Below are positions 42,915-51,235 of a stretch of DNA of 64,000 nucleotides, in pieces. The number at the start of each line of letters is the position of its first letter. The stretch's first letter is position 1. The DNA is from CAVVJA01 sp963779485 (lineage in GTDB: Bacteria; Actinomycetota; Actinomycetes; Mycobacteriales; Jatrophihabitantaceae). Below the pieces are notes generated by a model. That model was not told where the DNA came from, did not search any database, and saw nothing but the letters and a program-made list of their open reading frames with translations. Position numbers and translations under genes: made by a program. The stretch lies in assembly GCA_963779485.1 (NCBI GenBank), contig CAVZYJ010000003.1, positions 40,407 through 104,406 of the forward strand, written 5' to 3'.

Positions 42915-43115
42915 CGCGACCACCACCTGCTGCGCCGATCCGCCCCTCGGATCGCTCGCCAGCCAGTGTGGCCCACCCAGCGAGGGTGCATCTCGCGGTG
43001 GGGCGGTCCGGGCGACGAGCTGACCGCATTTGCACAGTCGCCGCCCACGCGCTGATGAACCTCGGGCCGCCGCTCCCCGGTTAGGCTGTCCGGCGAGCGG
43101 CGGAAGGACGACAGC

Positions 43116-43700
43116 GTGACCGATTCCGACACCCAGTCGATGACAAATGCCCTGCGCAGCGACCATCGCGCGATTGCGGCCTGGCTGGACGACGATGCGG
43201 CGATCGGCGAGACCGAGGAGGCCGCCGCCGAGCGGGAGCGAGTCGTCATGAACCTCGTTCGGCACTTCGTCGCGGAGGAGCAGTACCTCTACCCGGAGGT
43301 GCGGGACTCCCTCGACCGCGGAGCCGCGATCGCGGAGGAGAACTTCGCCGCGGACCGCGCGGTAGAGGCGAAGCTCAAGCAGCTCGAAGATGTCGACCTG
43401 ACCGCGCCACGGCTCACGGCCCTGTGGGCTGATCTTCGCTCCGGGTTCGCGGCCCACATCGAGCGTCAGGAGGGCATGTTCGCTGCCCTGGAGTCGGCCT
43501 GCACGGCCGAACGGCTCGCACACCTGGGTGACCAGGTGCTCGGCGCCGAGCAGCTGGCACCGACCCGACCGCGCTCGGTTGCTCCCACATCGCCGCGCTG
43601 GAACAAGGTCGCCAGCCTGGTCGAGGGCTACGTCGATCATGTTCGCGACCACTACACGCACCGGGGCGACGACCCGCGTGATCTCGTCTCGCCGTCCTGA
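43116..43700 (+). CDS. Hemerythrin HHE domain protein
   Basis: The product is a four-helix bundle with the di-iron ligands in their usual order: a first His in TNALRSDHRAIAAWLDD, NLVRHFVAEEQYLYPEVRDS with H-x3-E, and FAAHIERQEGMFAALES with a second H-x3-E. A further His-rich end (EGYVDHVRDHYTHRG) closes the fold. It may bind oxygen, NO or iron in the cytoplasm. Start at GTG 43116. The small HTH/Clp-N operon begins 58 nt downstream with its own promoter. Confidence 0.88.
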   Translation: MTDSDTQSMTNALRSDHRAIAAWLDDDAAIGETEEAAAERERVVMNLVRHFVAEEQYLYPEVRDSLDRGAAIAEENFAADRAVEAKLKQLEDVDLTAPRLTALWADLRSGFAAHIERQEGMFAALESACTAERLAHLGDQVLGAEQLAPTRPRSVAPTSPRWNKVASLVEGYVDHVRDHYTHRGDDPRDLVSPS

Positions 43701-43712
43701 CGGAGCCGCTCG

Positions 43713-43758
43713 TCAGCATATGTTGACATAACTCATGTCGTCAGCATATGCTGACGAC
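43713..43758. promoter_or_regulatory. Twin palindromic operator over a probable leaderless promoter
   Basis: A perfect 22-bp palindrome spans 43737-43758, with core TCAGCATATGCTGA; a second, near-perfect copy TCAGCATATGTTGA lies at 43713-43726, with centres 28 bp apart. A consensus -35 TTGACA (43723-43728) overlaps the first copy and TATGCT (43747-43752) in the second could be the -10, 18 nt apart. Transcription would then start at or next to the ATG at 43759, giving a leaderless message. The HTH protein encoded right after is the likely binder. Confidence 0.7.
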
Positions 43759-43980
43759 ATGGATACGACACTGGAGCTGGCCCAGGGCGCAGCGAGCAAC
43801 GACCCGGACGTCGGGCTGCGGGCCGTAGCGGCGCTGCGGGCGCTGACCGAACGACTGGAGATTCTGCAAGTCGAGAGCGCCCGCGTGGCCGGTTGGTCAT
43901 GGCAGGAGATCGCCGATCGGCTCGGTGTCACCAAGCAGACCGTGCATCGCAAGTACGGCCGGCGGATCGGGAGACGCTGA
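43759..43980 (+). CDS. Small helix-turn-helix regulator
   Basis: The 73-residue product has an N-terminal helix pair (LELAQGAASNDPDVGLRAVA) and a helix-turn-helix SWQEIADRLGVTKQTVHRKY followed by a basic tail GRRIGRR. It lies directly behind a double palindrome and shares one base with the next gene (TGATG), the pattern of an autorepressor of a two-gene operon. ATG 43759 is chosen because the -10 would place the transcript start there; ATG 43735 in the same frame would put the palindrome inside the coding region. This HTH type is commonly paired with Clp-N-domain genes in actinobacteria. Confidence 0.8.
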   Translation: MDTTLELAQGAASNDPDVGLRAVAALRALTERLEILQVESARVAGWSWQEIADRLGVTKQTVHRKYGRRIGRR

Positions 43981-44693
43981 TGTTCGAACGGTTCACCCCG
44001 GACGCCCGCGCAGTGGTCGTCCACGCCCAACAACACGCGCGGCGCCTCGGTCACCGCTACATCGGCTGCGAACACCTGTTGCTAGCCGTAGCTGGCACCG
44101 AGCAGGTCGTCGGCGTCGTGTTGCGAGAGCGCGGCGTTACGGCCGACCGCGTCGAGCAGCAGATCGTCCACCAAGTCGGGCTGGGCGCGGGCGCTACCCT
44201 GTTCGCCGACTTGGACCGAGACGCGCTCGCCGCGATCGGCATCGATCTCGACGCCGTGCGCGCCCGGATCGAGGCTCGCTTCGGGTCCGAAGCCATAACC
44301 CGCGCCACTCAGGTCAGGCGGCGTCGTTCCCGGCGGAACCCGGTCCGCGGCCTACCGCCCCGCCTGCGACGTCGGGTGCGCCGCTGGCGCTGCGGGCGAC
44401 GGACGATAGCGCGAGACGTGCGGGCTCAGCCCGCGCCGGCCACCGGCCGATACCGGGCCGCTGGCGCCGTCCCGAGCGGGCACCTGCCATTTACCGGCCG
44501 GGCCAAGAAGACCCTCGAACTGGCTCTGCGCGAGGCAGTCGCCCGGCACGACGCGCACATCGGTGTGGAGCACATCGCTCTCGGCTTGCTGGCGGGGGAC
44601 AGCGGGCTCGTGCCGCCTATTCTCGCGGCTCTCGGCACCACCTCGCCGATCCTGCGGGCCGCCATACAGGACCGCTACCGCCAGGCGAGCTGA
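43980..44693 (+). CDS. Clp N-terminal (double Clp-N) domain protein
   Basis: Two Clp-N repeats are seen. The first, MFERFTPDARAVVVHAQQHA with GHRYIGCEHLLLAVAG, is followed by an Arg-rich linker of about 60 residues (QVRRRRSRRNPVRGLPPRLR). The second is TGRAKKTLELALREAVARHD with HIGVEHIALGLLAGDSGLVP. No AAA+ ATPase module follows, so it cannot unfold proteins; it may act as an adaptor or decoy binding the substrates of ClpC, or as a heat- or antibiotic-responsive factor. It is translated with the HTH gene through a TGATG overlap. Confidence 0.85.
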   Translation: MFERFTPDARAVVVHAQQHARRLGHRYIGCEHLLLAVAGTEQVVGVVLRERGVTADRVEQQIVHQVGLGAGATLFADLDRDALAAIGIDLDAVRARIEARFGSEAITRATQVRRRRSRRNPVRGLPPRLRRRVRRWRCGRRTIARDVRAQPAPATGRYRAAGAVPSGHLPFTGRAKKTLELALREAVARHDAHIGVEHIALGLLAGDSGLVPPILAALGTTSPILRAAIQDRYRQAS

Positions 44694-44708
44694 TTTTCCT
44701 AAGCGAAA

Positions 44709-45056
44709 CTAGCCAGCGGCGATCGGGTGGCGCGGTTGGTAGAGACCCAGAGTTGCGCCGCTCGGCAACCGGATCGAGGTCCACAGCCCCCACCCCTGGT
44801 CGGTGACGCCACCGTCGAACGTCACTCCTCGCGCGGTGAGATCCGAGACGGTCCGTTCGATGTCGTCGCACATGAGGTGCAGCTCGTGTCTTGGCGCCTC
44901 GTCCGTCGGGTGTACCGCGATCTCGGCCGGTGGCAATGACACGATGAGCCAGCCACCGCCGGCGTCGACGTGCCGCGAGCCCAGCAGCTCGAGGAGAAAG
45001 GCCCGATCGGCCTCGGGCGCCGTGCTGTACACGATGGCGTGTGCACCGGTGATCAT
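44709..45056 (-). CDS. VOC family protein
   Basis: A single-domain VOC protein of 115 residues: MITGAHAIVYSTAPEADRAF, a central WLIVSLPPAEIAVHPTDEAP, HELHLMCDDIERTVSDLTAR, and the closing SIRLPSGATLGLYQPRHP. The His of HAIVYS and of HELHLM, and the Glu-equivalent region LGLYQP, are placed as in metal-binding members, although the last acidic ligand is not kept. The start ATG has GAAAGGAGTCCA before it. It converges on the Clp-N gene 16 nt away. Function unknown. Confidence 0.83.
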   Translation of the reverse strand: MITGAHAIVYSTAPEADRAFLLELLGSRHVDAGGGWLIVSLPPAEIAVHPTDEAPRHELHLMCDDIERTVSDLTARGVTFDGGVTDQGWGLWTSIRLPSGATLGLYQPRHPIAAG

Positions 45057-45150
45057 TGGACTCCTTTCTAGACCGCGCGGTCCGGTCCGTCCACCGGGGC
45101 GCGTCGAGTCTGGGCGATGGCGCCGACGCTGGTCCTGTCACGATGGCACC

Positions 45151-45537
45151 ATGTCGTCTGAGTTCACGCCTCCGCTGGACGGTGCGCGACCGATCAGCCA
45201 TGAACGACGTCAATGGCTCGAGGAACTCATCGACGATCTGCGCGCACTCGACGTCGACGCTCAGGTGACGACGGTGCGGCCCAAAGCGACCGGAGCGACG
45301 TGGTACGACGTCACGTTGATCTACCTCGGCGCGAAGGTGATCGATGCCGCCACCGGGCACATCGTCGGCAGCGTCCTCGACGCAGTCGTCGCGCGAGTCA
45401 CCGACTGGGCCAAGCGGCAGCTCGCCCGACGCCGCGAACCGGACGGGCAATTGATCACGTTGTACGGACCGGACGGGCAGGAACTCCGAACCGTCCAAGT
45501 GAGGCGAGGCCCTGAGGACAGCACCGCCGACCATTGA
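45151..45537 (+). CDS. Hypothetical protein (128 aa)
   Basis: The product starts MSSEFTPPLDGARPISHERR, continues QWLEELIDDLRALDVDAQVT and TWYDVTLIYLGAKVIDAATG, and has a basic amphipathic helix AVVARVTDWAKRQLARRREP before a strand pair LITLYGPDGQELRTVQVRRG. The helix next to an insertion-like IVGSVLDAVV recalls effector-associated or membrane-perturbing small domains, but no family was recognised. It is divergent from the VOC gene with 94 nt between and is followed by palindrome copy 3. Confidence 0.6.
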   Translation: MSSEFTPPLDGARPISHERRQWLEELIDDLRALDVDAQVTTVRPKATGATWYDVTLIYLGAKVIDAATGHIVGSVLDAVVARVTDWAKRQLARRREPDGQLITLYGPDGQELRTVQVRRGPEDSTADH

Positions 45538-45555
45538 TCCGGGGGAGACGCTGTC

Positions 45556-45602
45556 GTGATCTTGGACTTACTGCCCTCTGGTGACGACAAGTCCAAGATC
45601 AC
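45556..45602. repeat. Interspersed palindrome, copy 3
   Basis: Perfect 14-bp arms GTGATCTTGGACTT and AAGTCCAAGATCAC around a 19-nt loop, 18 nt after the stop of the hypothetical gene and 34 nt before the stop of the convergent MmcQ-like gene. Confidence 0.9.
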
Positions 45603-45636
45603 AAACGTCGAAGGCCGGAGCGGCCGGCGGGAACGA

Positions 45637-46032
45637 TCACGGACGTCGGCGCCTCGCTTCGGATCGGCCGAAGTACTCCTCGGCGACTCGCTTCGGTACG
45701 ACCATGGCCCAGGCCTCGACGACGAGTTCACGCATCTCGTCCTCGTCCAGCGCATCCAGCCAGGCCCGCACCCAGTGGTAGCGCATGTCCGACGCGATCG
45801 GCAGCGAGAACTTCTCCGGCTCGGCCGCGACGAGTGAGGCGCGGGCATCCTTCGGGTAGCCGAAGCCGATCGAGCGCTCGTCCGGCGCGATGGAGAGGAA
45901 CACGAGCCGGCCGACGCGGAACTTGGCCCGATCCCGCACCCATGCCTCGTATGCACGCGGCAAGCTGAGAGCGACGGCGCGTACCTGCTTAGCGGTGACC
46001 ACGTCCCGCAGTCTGGTGGACGGGTCGGACAA
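45637..46032 (-). CDS. MmcQ/YjbR family DNA-binding-like protein
   Basis: The 131-residue product has the YjbR pattern: VTAKQVRAVALSLPRAYEAW at the start, FRVGRLVFLSIAPDERSIGF, PKDARASLVAAEPEKFSLPI and MRYHWVRAWLDALDEDEMRE followed by LVVEAWAMVVPKRVAEEYFG. The fold resembles the DNA-binding CyaY-like group, and the family is often annotated as a possible DNA-binding protein without proof. The end is basic (SEARRRRP). It converges on the hypothetical gene, with repeat copy 3 between them. Confidence 0.83.
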   Translation of the reverse strand: MSDPSTRLRDVVTAKQVRAVALSLPRAYEAWVRDRAKFRVGRLVFLSIAPDERSIGFGYPKDARASLVAAEPEKFSLPIASDMRYHWVRAWLDALDEDEMRELVVEAWAMVVPKRVAEEYFGRSEARRRRP

Positions 46033-46053
46033 CGCGGGCCGGCGTCGCCTGCG

Positions 46054-46271
46054 TCAGTTCGCGGGGCCGAGGAGGGCGGCGACGAGCTCGCGGCGGCTGC
46101 CGACGCCGGCCCTCTCGAACACGCGTGAAGATGCGCCTGCACGGTGTACGCGGAGATGTGCAGCTGGTTGACGATCTGCTTCGTCGAGCGGCCCTGCAGG
46201 ACGAGTGCCGTGACCCGCGTCTGCGCCGGCGTAAGGCTATGGGCGTCGAGATAGAGCGACGCCAGCTGCAT
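46054..46271 (-). pseudogene. LuxR-type helix-turn-helix remnant, frameshifted
   Basis: The first frame spells AHSLTPAQTRVTALVLQGRS and TKQIVNQLHISAYTVQAHL, the core of a LuxR/GerE helix-turn-helix. After HL the frame shifts and the neighbouring frame goes on as VFERAGVGSRRELVAALLGP to a TGA at 46054. So the C-terminal DNA-binding part of a LuxR regulator is present but broken by one base, and the sensory domain upstream is missing; only 20-odd codons precede the HTH. It is a gene relic, or a small HTH protein hit by a sequencing error. Confidence 0.6.
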
Positions 46272-46318
46272 GGGCCGGGTCGGCCATCCATTGCTCGCCC
46301 CGCCCTTTCTGTTCACTC

Positions 46319-46747
46319 CTAATAGACATCGATTTGTCGACAACGAGTGAACAGCCGCTGTTGCTTGCTCGGGCCGATGACATCCCAGCAGATCCGTAGC
46401 CGGGTCCAGCCAGCGTCGACGACCAGGAAGCCACGATAGGTGTCAGCGCGGCACTGGTGCAGCACCAGTTGCCCGGGCAGCCATGGATGAAACTCTCGCC
46501 CGTCGGCGAAGCAGACCAGCCAGCCGCATCGGTGGGGGGTGATGCGTAGCTCGCGGGTCACCGGGAGCTGGCCCTCCGGCCAGGTGAGCGTTCCTTGTTC
46601 GACCCAGCGCACGTCTGGTCCGTCCGCAGTCAGATGGAGCGTGCCGTGGACTCGACCGAGCAGGCCCGATGCCCGGTCGACGACCCGGCGATGTAAAGAC
46701 CAGGCACCGAGCAATGCGGTCGGCGGTGCCGCCGGCGTCGAGCGCAC
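46319..46747 (-). CDS. DUF6314 family protein
   Basis: The 142-residue product fits the DUF6314 pattern: LLGAWSLHRRVVDRASGLLG, RVHGTLHLTADGPDVRWVEQ, GTLTWPEGQLPVTRELRITP and FADGREFHPWLPGQLVLHQC, ending YRGFLVVDAGWTRLRICWDV and IGPSKQQRLFTRCRQ. These small beta-barrel proteins have a lipocalin-like look and no known function. GTG 46747 starts one base after the stop of the K+ channel gene, so the two form one transcript on the minus strand. Confidence 0.78.
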   Translation of the reverse strand: MRSTPAAPPTALLGAWSLHRRVVDRASGLLGRVHGTLHLTADGPDVRWVEQGTLTWPEGQLPVTRELRITPHRCGWLVCFADGREFHPWLPGQLVLHQCRADTYRGFLVVDAGWTRLRICWDVIGPSKQQRLFTRCRQIDVY

Positions 46748-46748
46748 C

Positions 46749-47492
46749 TTACGACCCGGATCGGTTGCCGCGCTTGAGCGAGAAATTGCTAATGATCTTT
46801 CCAACGGCCACGACGAGGAACAACTGACCGATGACCGCCTCGAGCACGGCGAACGTCTGTCCGGGATTGGCCGCGGGCACCAGGTTTCCATAGCCGACGG
46901 TCGTCATGGTCACGAAGCTGAAGAACAGATCCTGACTGAGTGAGCCAGGGCCGTCCGGGCCGAAGAACGGCACGCTGCCGAACTCGCCGGCCGCTTTGTA
47001 GGCGAACGCGAAGAACATACCGATCAGCAGATAGGCGGCAATGGCCCCGAGCAGCGTCTCGCTGTCCACCTCCGGTCGGAACACCAGATGGCGCACGATC
47101 GAGAATGGCGCGATCAGGTAGAGCACACAGCAGACGGTGGAGATAGCGCCGAGCTGGGTGCCCGGATCGTGCACGAAGAAGCTCAGGAGCGCTACGATCG
47201 CGGCCACGCAGAGCACCGCGTTCGCGACCAGCCGGACCCCGCGCCGGGCCTCCGATATTCGAAGCGCGAACCACACTGTCGCGAGCTGGACGGTCAGCAC
47301 GATCGAGGTGGCCCGCGTCTCGGTGATCGAGACGGACACGACGTACGTCACCACGACGAGCATCAGCACGACCGCGTAGCTGGTGTCGAAGCGGAAGGGC
47401 CGTCCTCGACGGCGTGCTCGACTGGTATCGGCTCGAGCCGCGGCTGCTTTCTCGGACTCCGTCAAGCTGACCTCCAACCCGGAACGGTTCAT
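46749..47492 (-). CDS. Voltage-independent-type potassium channel
   Basis: Six hydrophobic segments are present (AVVLMLVVVTYVVSVSIT, NAVLCVAAIVALLSFFV, LLGAIAAYLLIGMFFAFAYK and others). The pore loop and filter read SFVTMTTVGYGNLVPAANPG, with TVGYG as in K+ channels, and the last segment is AVLEAVIGQLFLVVAVGKII. There is no charged S4 and no cytoplasmic RCK domain, so it is a simple ion-channel (Ion_trans_2) protein. The N-terminus is basic (ARADTSRARRRGRPFRF). It would carry K+ across the inner membrane. The next gene downstream starts one base after its stop. Confidence 0.9.
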   Translation of the reverse strand: MNRSGLEVSLTESEKAAAARADTSRARRRGRPFRFDTSYAVVLMLVVVTYVVSVSITETRATSIVLTVQLATVWFALRISEARRGVRLVANAVLCVAAIVALLSFFVHDPGTQLGAISTVCCVLYLIAPFSIVRHLVFRPEVDSETLLGAIAAYLLIGMFFAFAYKAAGEFGSVPFFGPDGPGSLSQDLFFSFVTMTTVGYGNLVPAANPGQTFAVLEAVIGQLFLVVAVGKIISNFSLKRGNRSGS

Positions 47493-47578
47493 CGGAGCGT
47501 AAGGGTGGATGACGCACAGCTCGATGAAAATGTGCGAACAAGAGAGGAGTCCCGACCGTGAGATCGCTATTGATGATC

Positions 47579-47625
47579 GTGATCTTGGACTTATCGTCGC
47601 CGCAGGGCACTAAGTCCAAGATCAC
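47579..47625. repeat. Interspersed palindrome, copy 4
   Basis: Perfect 15-bp arms GTGATCTTGGACTTA and TAAGTCCAAGATCAC around a 17-nt loop. It lies 25 nt after the stop (minus strand) of the MoaD-like gene and about 86 nt before the start of the K+ channel gene. Confidence 0.9.
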
Positions 47626-47650
47626 GACTGGGGAGCGGGTCAGTCGGGCG

Positions 47651-47941
47651 TCAGCCGCCGGCCATCGCGCCGACCACCAGAAGCGGCTCCCGTCCCTCGG
47701 CCACCGCGGGCGGCAGCAGAGCATCCGGCGACTCCTGGGACAGGTCCGCCTCGCAGGCGAAGAAGCGCACGAACGCTCGTCGTTGGCCGGTTCTCGGGTC
47801 CCGAAGCGTGCCCCGCAGCGCGGGGTAACGCAGCTCGATCGCGTCGAGCACGGCCCGTTGGGTGGCGACCGACTGCACTTGTATCTCCCGATCGCACTGC
47901 GCGAGCTGGCGCAGATGGCCTGGCAGCACGACGCGAATCAC
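47651..47941 (-). CDS. MoaD/ThiS-like sulfur carrier protein
   Basis: The 96-residue product has a beta-grasp pattern and ends in GG, as sulfur carriers must: IRVVLPGHLRQLAQCDREIQ, then TQRAVLDAIELRYPALRGTL, RDPRTGQRRAFVRFFACEAD and the closing EPLLVVGAMAGG. The C-terminal Gly-Gly would be adenylated and thiocarboxylated by an E1-like enzyme. None is nearby, but the gene overlaps the propeller gene upstream by ATGA. It may supply sulfur to molybdopterin, thiamine, or a siderophore/thioacid pathway. Confidence 0.85.
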   Translation of the reverse strand: MIRVVLPGHLRQLAQCDREIQVQSVATQRAVLDAIELRYPALRGTLRDPRTGQRRAFVRFFACEADLSQESPDALLPPAVAEGREPLLVVGAMAGG

Positions 47942-49054
47942 GACAGCGTCTGCGCTTCGACGGAGAGCACGGCCGGCAAGTCACGAACGATGGGGGCCCA
48001 GCTGTCCCCGGAATCAGGCGAGGCGTACACCTGGCCGCCGGTCGTTCCGAAGTAGATGCCGCACTCCGGCAGCGAATCCACCGCCATCGCGTCGCGCAAC
48101 ACGTTGACGTAGCAGTTCTGCTGCGGCAAACCGTTCGTCAGCGCCTCCCAGCTGGTGCCACCGGTGCGGCTGCGATACACGCGCAGCTTGCCGTCCGGAG
48201 GGAAGTGGTGCGCGTCGCTGGTTATCGGTACCACGTACACGGTCTCCGGCTCGTGCGCGTGGACGCCGATCGGAAACCCGAAGTCGCTAGGCAGATTTCC
48301 GCTGATCTCCTCCCAGCTGTCGCCGCCGTCATCGCTGCGCATCACATCCCAGTGCTTCTGCATGAACAGTGTCTCCGGCCGTGAGGGATGCCGGGCCAGC
48401 TTGTGGACGCAATGCCCGACCTCGGCGGCCGGCGACGGAATCCCGTTGGACAGCAGGCCCTTGTTGACCGGTTGCCACGATGCGCCACCGTCATCGGTCC
48501 GGAACACTCCCGCGGCGGAGATGGCCACGACGAATCCGATCAGCATCCTGCGGATCGAGAATGATCGTGTGCAGGCACATGCCGCCGGCGCCCGGCTGCC
48601 ACTGCGAACCGGAGCCGTGCTCGCGCAAGCCCCGCACCTCATGCCAGCTCGCGGCACCGTCCGTCGAACGGAACAGCGCTGCGTCCTCTACGCCGGCGTA
48701 CACGGTGTCCCGGTCGGTCAGTGACGGCTCCAAGTGCCACACACGGGCGAACTCCCACGGGTGTGGCGTCCCGTCGTACCACTGGTGCGTTCCCGGTACG
48801 CCGGCATAGCTGAAGTCGTTGTTCATCGTCTCCCAGGTCTGGCCCCCATCGTCGGAACGCTGAATCACCTGCCCGAACCAGCTGGTGGACTGTGCCGCGT
48901 ATAGCCGGCTCGGATCGACCGGTGAGGCCGCCAGGTGGTACACCTCCCAGCCCGCGAAGTGCGGCCCGCTCACGTCCCAGGCCTGTCGCCGCTCATTCGA
49001 GGTCAGAATGAACGCACCCTTGCGAGTGCCGACCAGAACCCGTACCCCGCTCAT
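47938..49054 (-). pseudogene. BNR/sialidase-like beta-propeller protein, frameshifted
   Basis: ATG 49054 begins MSGVRVLVGTRKGAFILTSN. BNR (Asp-box) repeats follow, such as QRSDDGGQTWETMNNDF, FRSTDGAASWHEVRG, FRTDDGGASWQPVNKG, MRSDDGGDSWEEISG and YASPDSGDSWAPIVRD. The frame breaks near 48535: one frame ends LHTIILDPQDADRI and the next goes on FVVAISAAGVFRTDDGG. The five Asp-boxes mark a six- or seven-bladed propeller of the sialidase/VPS10 type; no signal peptide is seen, so the protein seems cytoplasmic. Its last codons overlap the MoaD-like start (ATGA). The break may be an error, because the two parts fit together without loss. Confidence 0.7.
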
Positions 49055-49161
49055 CGCCACGCTCCCAGTTCGAATGCTTGAAGACTAGAACGAGGACGAG
49101 TCGAGAGGCGCCACCGCGGCCGGGCCTCGCCCGCTTCCGGGCGTCGCCGGGCCCGAGACGG

Positions 49162-49491
49162 CTAGCTGTGGCCCAGCCGCCGCTGAGGAACCGCGTTGCT
49201 GAGCTCGAGGGCAAGCGCCTTCTCGGCGACCTGCCCCCGAGCGACCCTACGCAGGTCGGCCTCGGGCGTTCCGATGGGGCGGTGGGCGGCCTCGGCGGCC
49301 GCCTGGGCGAGGTCCTTGGCCAGGTCGGCCGCGATTTTGCCGAGGGCGTCGAGGACGACGGCCGCTTCCTGGAGGGCAACCATCTCATCCATGGCGCGGG
49401 TGAAGGCCAGCAAATCGTCGTTCAGTTCGGCCACCACGATGTCGGACGCGATGCGGATTCCCCGAAGCGAGCGAAAGTCGCTACGAACCAT
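49162..49491 (-). CDS. Hypothetical helical protein (109 aa)
   Basis: The product starts MVRSDFRSLRGIRIASDIVV and is almost all helix: ELNDDLLAFTRAMDEMVALQ, then AAVVLDALGKIAADLAKDLA and QAAAEAAHRPIGTPEADLRR. Codon use looks coding throughout. No family was recognised; heptads in the middle suggest a coiled coil. ATG 49491 is taken because upstream in-frame codons are Pro/Cys-rich. It lies divergent from the acyl-CoA synthetase with 140 nt between. Confidence 0.5.
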   Translation of the reverse strand: MVRSDFRSLRGIRIASDIVVAELNDDLLAFTRAMDEMVALQEAAVVLDALGKIAADLAKDLAQAAAEAAHRPIGTPEADLRRVARGQVAEKALALELSNAVPQRRLGHS

Positions 49492-49631
49492 GGGCGGGCA
49501 GCATACCGCGGCCCGGAACGGCTCCGACACCGGGTCTACCGGCAGCGGAGGGCTGCGTGTTGACACACGGTTACCGACGTCAGACGGTGGACGCCACGCG
49601 CGTCGTTCAGCGCTCCTGCGGGAGGCGGATT

Positions 49632-51223
49632 ATGACCACGTTCGATGACCGGCTCGCCGCGACGATTGCCCACGCCCGCCGCCACACATTGGGCGACCTG
49701 GTGCGCCGTACCGCCGGCCGGGTACCGGACAAGACCGCCATCGTCTACGGCGATCTGCGCCAGAGCTACGCCGACCTGGACGCGACGATCAACCGCACGG
49801 CGAATGCGCTGGCCGAGCGCAGGGTGGTCAGGGGCAACCGGATCGCGTTGCTCTCGCACAACAACTACGCCTACGTCGTCACCTGCTTGGCTCTCGCCCG
49901 ACTCGGCGCGGTGACGGTGCCGGTCAACTTCGGGCTCGGGGCCCCGGAAGTCGCGTTCATCTCGAACATTCGGGCGCCGTCGGCGTGGTCGTCGAGGACG
50001 TGCTGGTGCCGGTCGCGGCCGAGGCGCTGGAGACAGCCGGCCTGGAGTCGCTGAAGATCCGCGGTGTGATCAGTACCTCCGCCGACCGGCCCGAGGGCTG
50101 GGAACCGTTCACGGCCTGGTGCGAACACCCGGATGCCACGGCCCCGGATGTGCCGATCGGTGACGACGACTTGCTCCAGCTGATCTACACCAGCGGCACC
50201 GAAGCTCGTCCCAAGGGCGCGATGATGACCAGCCGCAACCTGATCGCCCAGTACGTCAGCTGCATCATCGATGGTCGCTACAGCGAGCAGGATGTCGAGA
50301 TCCACGCGCTGCCGTTGTTCCACGTGGCCGCTCAGCACTGCTTCCTGATGCCGGGCCTCTACGTCGGCGCGACGAACATCGTGCTGGACGGTCCCGACCC
50401 GAGCACGGTGCTGGCCACGGTCGAGCGGGAACAGGTCACGAAACTGTTCTGTCCGCCGACGGTGTGGATCGCCCTGCTCCGGCACCCTGACTTCGATCAC
50501 CGCGACCTGTCGTCGCTGCGCAAGGGGTATTACGGCGCGTCCATCATGCCGGTCGAGGTCATCAAGGAGCTCAGGGGCCGCCTGCCGCAGATGGAGCTGT
50601 TCAACTACTACGGCCAGACCGAGCTGTCCGCAGTGGCACTGGTCCTGCCGCCGGAGGATCAGGTCCGCAAGCCCGGCTCAGCCGGTCGACCGGCGATCAA
50701 CGTGGAGACCATCCTCGTCGACGAGGAGGGGCGGGCGGTACCACCCGGGGTCGAAGGGGAGATCGTCCACCGCAGTCCCCACGTGACGGCCGGGTATTGG
50801 AACGACGCGGAGAAGACTGCCGCCGCGTTCCGCAGCGGCTGGTTCCACAGCGGTGACCTCGGCATCATGGACGAGGACGGCTACATCACCGTCGTCGACC
50901 GCAAGAAGGACATGATCAACACGGGTGGCGAGAACGTGTCCAGCCGTGAGGTCGAAGAGGTTCTCTTCCAACATCCAGCGGTGAGCGAAGCGGCCGTGTT
51001 CGGCATTCCGCATCCGCTGTGGATCGAAGCGGTCGCCGCTGCCGTCGTACTTCGGGACGGGCAGACGGTTGGCCGAGAGGAGCTGACCACGTTCTGCCGG
51101 GACCGCTTGGCGGGCTACAAGACTCCGAAGTACTGCGTCGTCGTCGAGGCACTACCCAAGAACGCCAGCGGCAAGATTCTCAAGCGCGACCTGCGCGTCA
51201 CCTACGCGCAGGCGTCCGAGTAA
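49632..51223 (+). pseudogene. Fatty-acyl-CoA synthetase (class I adenylate-forming), frameshifted
   Basis: ATG 49632 follows GGAGGCGG. The N-terminal part runs to FISN and the second frame continues as HSGAV-less GVVVEDVLVPVAAEALE; inserting one C near 49967 restores the family FISNHSGAVGVVVED. The rest is complete: A3 motif LIYTSGTEARPKGAMMT, ELFNYYGQTELSA, the hinge WFHSGDLGIMDEDGYITVVD and RKKDMINTGGENVSSREVEE, and the C-terminal PKNASGKILKRDLR with the catalytic Lys. The enzyme activates an acid with ATP and CoA. The single missing base in a conserved motif makes sequencing error likely. It leads a cluster of catabolic genes. Confidence 0.82.
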
Positions 51224-51235
51224 CGACGACTGCTC

